Part shown: one piece after another, positions 8,201-16,600 of the stretch | Layout: every line of letters begins with the position of its first letter | Position numbering within the stretch: position 1 is the stretch's first letter | IMG/VR virus record: IMGVR_UViG_3300037493_003469 | Location: 1 to 22,062 of that record | Direction: 5' to 3' (one strand) | DNA: 22,062 nt | DNA from: a virus | Made by a program: the position numbers and the translations under genes | The notes under the pieces: generated by a model | The model's database searches: none | The model's input: only the letters and a program-made list of their open reading frames with translations | Told to the model about the DNA's origin: nothing

Positions 8201-10327
8201 TCCAACATTACATCAACTTTAACACAACCTCCACCACAAAAATCTGAATCAATAACACAACCAAAACCAAACCCACAATTATCCAATGTTTTAGTTGGAA
8301 CGGTCACACCTGTAACAACAACAGTTCAAACGATTGAAGAAAAGTCGGTAGAAAGAGACAATATTACAAAGAGGGTATTAAGGTCTTTGTTATCTGAGTG
8401 TAATTATTTTGAGGCAATCAAAGAAGAAACTCCGATGGTTTATGATAACCTGAAAGATAAGTTAAAGTTTTTCCAACCAGCGTTTCACTCAATGACACCA
8501 GAAGGATTAAATAGTAGATTAACTTTTTTACAACAATGTATGAGGCCTGGCGACACCATCCCAACCATTAAAACTGTGGGACAAACAAACGAATTACAAT
8601 ATAACAATGCGACCAATACAGCCTTTGGAGCACCTCCAGTTTTAGTTTTAAGGGTTGGAGATTTTTACAACACAAAAATAATTCCAACATCATTAGCGCT
8701 TACTTATGAGGATTTGGATATTAATCCTGAAGGTATTGGTATTCAACCAATGATTGCTAACGTAACATTAGGTTTCAATTTTATTGGAGGTAGTGGATTA
8801 AAAGAATCTGTTGATAGATTACAAAACGCATTAACATTCAATTATTATGCTAATACTGAAATGTATGATGAAAGAGCCGACGCAACAGATTTAAGTTATA
8901 AAGTTATTGATAAATCGTTCTTAAATGCAATAGGGGCTCAACCACCCGCGGCAACTGTTAACCAAACACAAGATAACAATCCACAAACTAACGAGTCAAC
9001 TATTGGTAATATACTATCAACTTCAGGTACAACGGGTACAACAAGTTATCAGAAGTATATGGATAACCTTGTTGCACAAACTCAAACTTATTTCCAAAAT
9101 TATGTTAATAAGAGTAAAGAATGTGTTAAACAATATAACAATGCAATGTTACAGAATTTAACTTGTGATAGAAATTATACAAAGGGAACATTCTTGGTAG
9201 ATACAACACCAGGAAAAGAAGTTTATTTAATAGGAAAGCCTAACAATGTTCAACAAGTTGTTAATAATGTTTTTACTGATTATGCTATAAACATAGACAG
9301 CACTAATACTGATACTCAAGATAGATTTATAAACTTCATGTCAAGTAATAAAGGGTTTAGTGATAAGGTAATTAGACAATTAACAATGAATTTAAAGAAC
9401 TTTGTTGTTAACAAAACAAGTACATATCAGAACGCAGTAACTCAATTAAGTCAAGAATTAGTTAACCAACAACAAACTTATATTCAATATCTTACAAGGG
9501 CGAATGTAATACCTTTAGAAAAAACAGCAACCTCTAAAATTGGTACGGACGGTTTACAAGAAAAGAATGGTAATGTTGTAATTTACGATATTAGCGGAAC
9601 AACAGATGTTTATAAGACAAACGAAGCTGCTGATACATATACAGAGATTGTAAACGATATTACAAAAATTGGATACAACATTAGTGAATACTATGGATTA
9701 TTAATTACTGCTAGTACATTCGACTATAACTCAAAATCATATAAAGGTATTGGTTTATACGGTACTGATACAGAACAAACAACCTATAAGAAGTATTTGA
9801 AACCAGTTGTGTTTGTACCATTTACTGAAGGTGATTTTGGACAAATTGTGAACAACAGTATTGGAAACCCAAGTGGTGTTGGAACACCTCAAAATTATGC
9901 GTTTAGAAGAATGTATATGATTTTGTCTCCAGAAATATTGGACGATAAAAGATATCAAACCTTTAAAGATGCGATGATTAATAATATAATTAAGAATAAA
10001 GATATTCTTGGTAGTGGAAGTCAAGATGTTGCAACACAATTTGATGCTTATTGGATTGGTATTGCTAAACCACAATTTACTAAAGAAAATGCTGTAACAA
10101 CCGCATTCCTTGAAAACTTAGAAAAAGGAAAATTGAAAAACTTTATAACATATACTCCGTTCCCAACAAAGAAAAGATTATTCACATTTGAAAAATCAAC
10201 TTCTCCAACCGCAAGTCAGACTGAAGTAATAACAGGATTAGGAAGAGTATTAGCTAACTCAGACAAAAAAACTTGGAATAACCAAGATAAACCATCATCA
10301 TATGTTTCAAAATTAAAACTTAATTAA
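5249..10327 (+). CDS. Giant baseplate/tail protein with OmpA-like domain (1692 aa)
   Basis: The N-terminal ~560 residues are polar, Asn/Gly/Ser-rich and begin GSPLDLVNSDAFRKKLITRN, an opening I associate with baseplate proteins of large Bacteroidota-type T4-like phages. Residues ~635-700 form a beta-rich module (VMWFPPYGLTFNENVSANW, then IGRPEPVYTYNNTNRTGSL). Residues ~790-985 look OmpA/MotB-like: MAFYFDNDIP (794-803), ITVKIEAS (871-879), YNKELATRRINAAI and a closing MACRRAYV (977). A second beta module at ~1125-1215 contains LRVGDFYNTKIIPTSLAL, INPEGIGIQPM, LGFNFIGGSGL and LQNALTFNYYANTEMYDERA. Repeated Asn/Gln/Thr-rich segments follow to the end. It lies between the tape measure and a gp53-like gene, pointing to a baseplate hub or wedge role. 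The stop codon overlaps the next ATG by one base. Structural call good; exact T4 counterpart not assignable. Confidence 0.72.
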   Translation: MGSPLDLVNSDAFRKKLITRNLTPYLKAPNRPTPPFNTEYIQSDTSVQDSPDQLIDEPSFANKLYPLNKWGNEGGYQQAPDPVGNTNTKSNEGEYGFQDANILSEAEPESKNWRKINAFGNGSEQLYDSGEFVGNLETIDANGSLRYYNNQPYPNFNPSTYGPVSILLTPDPQGSNGLLSSDSYLARLGASRLRKGFEERIATGIVQQTTGRANVFNVRSGTDVLGLVTGRIPLIEPNYTITAPSNPILAATDFALRLAGSTIPTSTIPGSYFDASINSGQPTTIQQLSNAFRKTSVGKSFSRLLGGDKTGSQLFLNNTGGGQKSRLFGNIDYNKYKPSYDRTLFDRVAGVLVGSTTNNSNFYVGSTTSDPSRVFSPGGDVPVNQFGQEVQSPVYGPNELAALYEGPSLESKLGANGPTYGNGGGVEGGFTWVSPKYKDNAGKYVGIGGEIIRQDQDYKPSSYDKTQSTNQTYREGSILDDTQRLINSQPAGGRRLQHVGNAIDQVSKVFHDGYREITKGSRVLKYIGGIGQEVGTEYCRIFTKDVPYLQYNDLQKRNGMTTEGRKFSYSVMDKTWNLNIYPNKQEGGQDSTNLIGTTNNSYAKKYMFSIENLAWRTSNTPGFSVSDLAICERGPNGGRVMWFPPYGLTFNENVSANWKNTDFIGRPEPVYTYNNTNRTGSLTWKIVVDHPSVLNLLVDKVLKNETNRPRIDSIIDSFFAGCRTYDLYELAKKYYTINPNDLFQLQQMISSKEMTKEQLTYAVKTVQTGVNSDPQTQPVAPSNTTNPFTIFQNMAFYFDNDIPKVNENVADYPAEYAAYSTNVLSGNYTKQNTAAVTKSFFNSVVDPNYKELQKLCELIKKEIENNKDSNGTITVKIEASCSAPATSSYNKELATRRINAAIQFFSTNFNTAQYYYNKKLIIISGTAFGEEASVLQYDEQKKDFTKGTTVSCTDNDPQAKGGDTKAASKEIYTTTAMACRRAYVSNITSTLTQPPPQKSESITQPKPNPQLSNVLVGTVTPVTTTVQTIEEKSVERDNITKRVLRSLLSECNYFEAIKEETPMVYDNLKDKLKFFQPAFHSMTPEGLNSRLTFLQQCMRPGDTIPTIKTVGQTNELQYNNATNTAFGAPPVLVLRVGDFYNTKIIPTSLALTYEDLDINPEGIGIQPMIANVTLGFNFIGGSGLKESVDRLQNALTFNYYANTEMYDERADATDLSYKVIDKSFLNAIGAQPPAATVNQTQDNNPQTNESTIGNILSTSGTTGTTSYQKYMDNLVAQTQTYFQNYVNKSKECVKQYNNAMLQNLTCDRNYTKGTFLVDTTPGKEVYLIGKPNNVQQVVNNVFTDYAINIDSTNTDTQDRFINFMSSNKGFSDKVIRQLTMNLKNFVVNKTSTYQNAVTQLSQELVNQQQTYIQYLTRANVIPLEKTATSKIGTDGLQEKNGNVVIYDISGTTDVYKTNEAADTYTEIVNDITKIGYNISEYYGLLITASTFDYNSKSYKGIGLYGTDTEQTTYKKYLKPVVFVPFTEGDFGQIVNNSIGNPSGVGTPQNYAFRRMYMILSPEILDDKRYQTFKDAMINNIIKNKDILGSGSQDVATQFDAYWIGIAKPQFTKENAVTTAFLENLEKGKLKNFITYTPFPTKKRLFTFEKSTSPTASQTEVITGLGRVLANSDKKTWNNQDKPSSYVSKLKLN

Positions 10328-10650
10328 TGGCATATCCATATTATAATCGATATAGTGAATTCATCATTAATGGTGAGCAAACTGTCGTGCCATTCGTTAA
10401 TATAATTCAAAAGCCTACAGACCAAACATATATCTACAAAGTTGCAAGAAGTAGATTAGATAAAGTTTCCCAAGAATTTTATAACTCTCCATATTTCAGT
10501 TGGTTGATATTACAAGCAAATCCTCAATTTGGTGGGTTAGAAAATAATATTTATGACGGTGCAGTATTGATTATTCCATTTCCGCTCATAGCTTCTTTAC
10601 AGGATTATAAGGCGGCATTAGAAAATCATTTTTATTATTATGGCAGGTAA
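10327..10650 (+). CDS. gp53: Baseplate wedge protein, gp53-like
   Basis: 107 residues. The centre, SRLDKVSQEFYNSPYFSWLI then LQANPQFGGLENNIYDGAVL and IIPFP, matches the layout of T4 gp53-type and LysM-like baseplate proteins: a helix, the 'YNSPYFSWLILQAN' turn, and a final strand ending in IPFP. In T4, gp53 joins wedges together around the hub. The start overlaps the stop of the 1692-residue gene by one base (TTAATGG), and its own stop at 10650 overlaps the next start by 11 bases. The three baseplate genes are therefore translationally linked. The protein is shorter than T4 gp53 (about 196 residues), so it probably represents only the core fold. Confidence 0.72.
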   Translation: MAYPYYNRYSEFIINGEQTVVPFVNIIQKPTDQTYIYKVARSRLDKVSQEFYNSPYFSWLILQANPQFGGLENNIYDGAVLIIPFPLIASLQDYKAALENHFYYYGR

Positions 10651-13600
10651 CTTACAGGCTGACAACAGCGGAAATATATTGGTGGACTTTGACTATAATA
10701 ATATTATTGTAGTTGACCCCAACAAAACAATAGATAGTTTTGGTAATATCAGAGAGAGATTGGTTGACCATGAGAATTTGGTAATGTATGCTAATCTTGA
10801 GGCTGAAGTTGTGCCAAGAACAAAACTTGCGGTAGGAGGAAGTCCTGAAGATAGAATTAGAACAATATCTGTTGCTAAAATTAATTTTTTAAAGCCAACA
10901 AAAAACACTTACTTAGGAACAGGTTATTATGATGAGTTAACTGGACAAAATTCAACTAAGTATGAAGGGGTTAACCAACCCAAAGAAACTTTGAATCAAA
11001 CCGCAGACGGTAAGGAATCATATAAAATTAATAGTGTCGCTGACCAAACGAACGTTATTGATACGGGATTACTTGGTATGACAAGTATTAGTATTAGAAC
11101 AAGTACGTCATTTATTCCAAGTGTTTCAATCAGATTAGAAGATGTTCAGGGTAAGGCGTTATTTCAATTAGGAAACAATTCTCCATATGCTGCATTCTTT
11201 AATTTGCCGTATTGTCCTTTCTACTTAACCCTTAAAGGGTATTATGGACAAGCCATTAGATACCAACTAAATCTTGAGAAGTTTAGCGCATCATTTAACA
11301 GTTATAGTGGTAACTATATTGTTGATTTAGAGTTCAAAGGATATAAATTCAATATCTTGAATGAAATTTCTTTTGGACATTTACTTGCGGCACCACACAT
11401 GTATTCCCAAAGATTTCAAATTACTCAATCTCCAACAGAAGGTCAGAATGCTAATAATGCAAAGGCTGTGTCATCAGAAGGAGCTAAAGCTGGTATTGGT
11501 ACAACAAGTACAACCAATGTAACAACAGAAATAGTTGCGGAAAGAGGATATCAAAAAGTTGTCGAAGTTTATAGTGAGTATAAGGCCAAGGGATTGGTTG
11601 CCATGGATTTTCCGGAATTGACGGTTCAACAATTAATGAATAAGTTAGATAATTTTGAACAAGCCATTGTTAACTCTTATCAAAAAGCCAACGTTGAACC
11701 ACTTACAAACATTCGAAATTATCAACAAAAACTTAAGGAGTATTTTGCGAATGTGAGAGGAGCTGATTCTTCGTGGTATAACACCTATTGTGATACTAAA
11801 CCGATTTATTTAACAGATAAAACTGTTGTTTATACTTACAAGGCTAACTTAGACCAAGCAGCAATATCTGAAGCAAACAGTAAATTATCCGATTTAGTTG
11901 CAAGATATAATTTGGGATTAGCTGAAAACCCAACTTTAGGTAAAAAGGGAACATCCCCAATTGAAAATCCGATTAAATATGATGACTTCTTTAAAAATGT
12001 TACATCGTTGGATGTTGATTGGACAGAGACTACAAGGTCTCAAACAGGTATTGTGGCTCCCACAGAAGAAGATAAGAAATTGGTTCAAGATAGATTATCT
12101 AAATTTTTTAAAGTCTCTGGCAAACTTGACATTAACTCCAATATTGCAATACCCACAGAAATTGTATTACCTCAATTCATAGTATTTGAGGGGGACAAGC
12201 GTTTTGATAAAAATCTTGCTAATATGGAGACCCAAGCTAATGCAAAACTTGCTGAGGTTGAGGGTTTATTATCAGCGGATTTGGCTAGAAAGATAGAGGA
12301 CAAAGCAACAGGTTTAGGATTTAAACCCACAGTAAGAAATATTATTGCGGTTTTAATGGCGTCTTCAGAGGCATTTATTAGATTGTTAGATGACGTTCAC
12401 ACCAACGCATGGAATGTAAAATATGACCCTGTTAGAAAGAACGCCATATTAGATAACCCATCATCAGCGCAAAGCTCCGACAGTAGGGACAATGTTCAGA
12501 TATCAACACAAGCGCAAGAGTCAAACCAAGGACTATCAACATCACAGATACCCGTTTATCCATGGCCTCAATTCTTTGTTGAAACGCCTGAAGATAAAAA
12601 AGGAAGATTTCAATTAAAATATATTGCTGACCCATCTGTTGTTAATCTAACAAAAGGTTATTTGTACGATAAATGGCCTGAGGTTGAATTTGTTGAGGAG
12701 TATATGAAAGGGTTAACACAAAAATTTCAAAACCCATTAAGTCAACCTTCTTTGGATGCGGAATCAAAAACAATAATAACTAACGTAAACGCGTTAGAGT
12801 ATCCAAACTTAGGTATTGCTTACCTTAACAAAGAAGAGATTAAATTTTTCTATGAGATTTGGGAAAGACAATATGTTACATCTTTTTATTCTGGTTATGT
12901 TAGATTATTAGGTAACAATAATGGAATTGATGGATTTACTGACTATGCAATGGAGGCCGAGTCTAACAATATTAAAGGAAGTTTGGGTGTTAGTTCTCCA
13001 TATCTAACCGTTAAATTAAAAAATTTGAATTTGAATTCTTCTAACTATGTTAGTACACTTGAAACAATTTCAAACCAAGGAACAGGTAGGGCGTATCAGG
13101 ATTTTATTAGAGATTTTTATGTAACACCATACCTAAAGGCGTTAACCGATTCACCATTTTCAATTTTAAGTTTAAAAGAAACGGGTAAAATACCTATTGA
13201 ACCAATAAAAGACACAACACTTCAAGAAATAATTAAATCACCATATAACACACCAATGTTATTAGATACCTATCCATTCACAGATGGAAGTTGGTGTTTA
13301 AAAAACATGGACAATTCAAGACAGAATACTAATGATTTAGTTTATAATACAAGTAACACCTATAAGATTTATTCTCAAAATAATGTAATTGCAAATTTTA
13401 GTACAATTACAGATTATACAACAAATAGACCTGTAACAAACTTTTCTTATTTGAATGTTAGTAATCCATCTGACATTGTAACCAATAATACTTTAAATGA
13501 TTTTTATAAGTTAAGGGAAACAAAATACTTCATGCCAACAGAAGGATATTGTTATTTCCCATCGCCAGTTACAACATTTACTACTCAAACTACAACATCT

Positions 13601-16600
13601 GTTTTGAATACTCCTTATTTTGTTAACGCTATTTTAAATGGTGTTTATAATTCAAGAAAGTCAGACCCATATCCGTATGTTCAGGCGGCTTATTTGTTTG
13701 TTAATTCATTACCATTAGCGTCTTTAAGAGAAAGATACAAAACGTATTCACAGGGACAAACATCTGATTTAGATTATATTGCGTCTGTGTTTAATAAGTT
13801 TGGTGGAATACATAAAGTACCATACGCTTGGGTATTGAAGATGGGTTCTATTTGGCATAGATATAAAAAATATGTTGAAACAAATGTTGATATATTAGAC
13901 ACATGTTGGAAAGAGTTTGACTATGTGGTTAACTACGACCCAATAACAAATGACATAAGACATAAATATAGTTATAAAACAACTATTGAGGGTAAAACAG
14001 AAACCGAAAATATTGTTTTACAAGATGAAACAACATCTACAATTAAAATACAAACTGGATTTTATCCAAAATTAGTTAACGACTTTAACGTATTTTATAA
14101 TGGATATGATTTATACCAAACCTATAGTGACCAAGAAATTCAAGCTAGTTTAACTAATGGAATGAAATTATATTCACTATCCGAAGGCTCAATAACTGGA
14201 GTAAAACAAAACACAAAAAATTTAACAGTAGAACCTTTTAGTGTTCTTATACCTCACTTAGTAAATGATTCCAGTAAAAACCAATCCGTTTGTGTCCCAA
14301 TTAATAACACTAAAAGCGGAGATTATTATGTAATACCTTCATTTGGTAATATTATAAATCAAACAACAACACAATGTATTAATAATGGACAAACTGTTGT
14401 TAATTTAACATATAACCAATCGATGTATAATGGTAGTGTTAGATTATTATGGTCAGCACCAAACTACGGATATTTTGATTCATTGTCTATAAGTAAGCCA
14501 AACCCAGACTCTTATTTAAATTATATTGACCCATTAACATCAACACAATCACCAATGAGTCTTCTATCTGGTTCAACTTATTCTAAGATTGAGGAGATAT
14601 TTTCTGTGTTCAACAAATCTGCTCTTAATCAATTCGAAGAAGAGTTTTTGAATTTTTGTAAACCAATTAATACACTAAATGCTGGACAAACAATTGTTGG
14701 TATCGGAGAAAGCCCAATAGATTTAAATGCCACATTTAAAAACTTCCAAGCGTTTATGAGAACGGCTATGACAGTACCGTCTCAACCAACCTCAGAAAAA
14801 AATGAGGAATATTTTAAAAACACGATTAAAAGTCAGGCACAAGCTTTTTGTTCCAATATAAAAAACTTCATGGAGTTTGATGTTATTTTAAGAAATGGTA
14901 ATCCTGGAAATTATAACAGAAGAATCTTTGGTTCTTTTGTGGGGACTGCGACTGACTCAATTACTTATCAACCCTATGTTAAAAATAGTTTACCAACATT
15001 AGGTGGTGGTATCACCCTGTCACAGAGTAAAGCAAAATATTCATTACAATGGGCTGCCTTACAGACAACTGTCGGGTTCTCAACAATTACTAATTTACAA
15101 TATACTGACAATGGTTCCTATATCACTGACTTCTTTGTGGATAATAATGTTGAGTTTAGTGTACCAAATATCACATTATATTCCGAATTAATAAAAGTTT
15201 ATGCGACAAGAAAATTATTAAACCCAAGTATAACAACTGGTGGATTTAGAAACCAAATCAATAATTTTATTTCTAATGGTACTAATTTACAAAACATAGT
15301 TTTAAATAGAACTATGGAGTCCCTTAGAAAAAATTTAGACGAACAATCGCAACTACCCGAAAGAGTAATTCAATCAGTAATTGACGGACAACAATCTAAA
15401 GTTGAAAACTACGAAGTATTCAAAGCCCTAAACGATAAGTGGGTTGCGGGCGGTGATTACAAAACAAAAACATTATTTGAAGATATTATGTTCTTAGACA
15501 GAGCATCAAGAAATATTGGAGACACAATTATCATTGACATATTTGACTTACAATCAATGTTGGGTAAAAATGCTTATACTGAATCGATGAGCGTCTTCAC
15601 ACTTATAAGCGGAATTTTAATTAAAAATAACTTTACAGTAATGCCTCTTCCAGCCTATGTTAACTTCTATAATGTACAAGACGTTTCGGGAGTTAATATA
15701 CCACAAAAATCTGAAGGTTCACTTGAGTTTGCTAATAGTATGTGGGGAACTTATTTGAATGTTGATTACAGAAACTCAGGACCAAAAATGGTTTGTTTCT
15801 ATGCGGGTAAACCATCACAATATTTGGACTTACCAAAAGGTAATTTCAGATTTAGAGATGATAGTTTTGAAATGAAAAGAGCTTCTGAAAATCCATTAAT
15901 TGAGGATTTGAAAGATAAAAAAGATTATGGGTTATCAAATAGATGTGTTGGGTTCAATGTAGAGATAGGTACAAGAAATCAAAACGTGTTTTATTCATTC
16001 TCAGTTTCACAAGATGCAGGAAAGGCAACATCCGAATCAATTAATGCGCAGTTGAATATGATTGACCAAGCATCGGGTAGAAACGTTGCAACTCAAAATG
16101 TTAGTTTGTATAATTTATACAAAAACAGAAGTTATACTTGTACAATACAATGTTTGGGTAATGCGTTATTACAACCAACAATGTATTTTAATTTACAACA
16201 TGTACCCATGTTTAATGGACCGTACCTTATTACTGACATTTCTCATAACATTACACCGGGTAATTTTGAAACAACAATTACGGGAGTAAGACAAGGTATT
16301 TTTGATTTACCAGCAATTGATAATTTCTTACAAAGTATTAATAAAAATCTTTTAAGTAAAATTGAACAAGCGGTTCTTAATAAAAAGGATGCAACACCAG
16401 GAGTCGGTGCAACAACAGACCAAAGTAAAGCGGCTAAAATCATACAAGAGGCTAAGAGCACTTTACAGGTCCAAAATGCTTGTAAGAACAAGTTAAATCC
16501 TATTTATACAGAACAAGGTTGGGAATCGGCAATAACAAAATCAACACCACTTTCACCACAAGAATTAAAAGACGCCATTGTAAGTAAGACATCCGATTTA

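Noticed and set aside
9755-10075. Minus-strand ORF of 106 codons within the 1692-residue gene
   Set aside because: No family features, lies wholly inside a well-supported + strand gene, and all other genes are on +.
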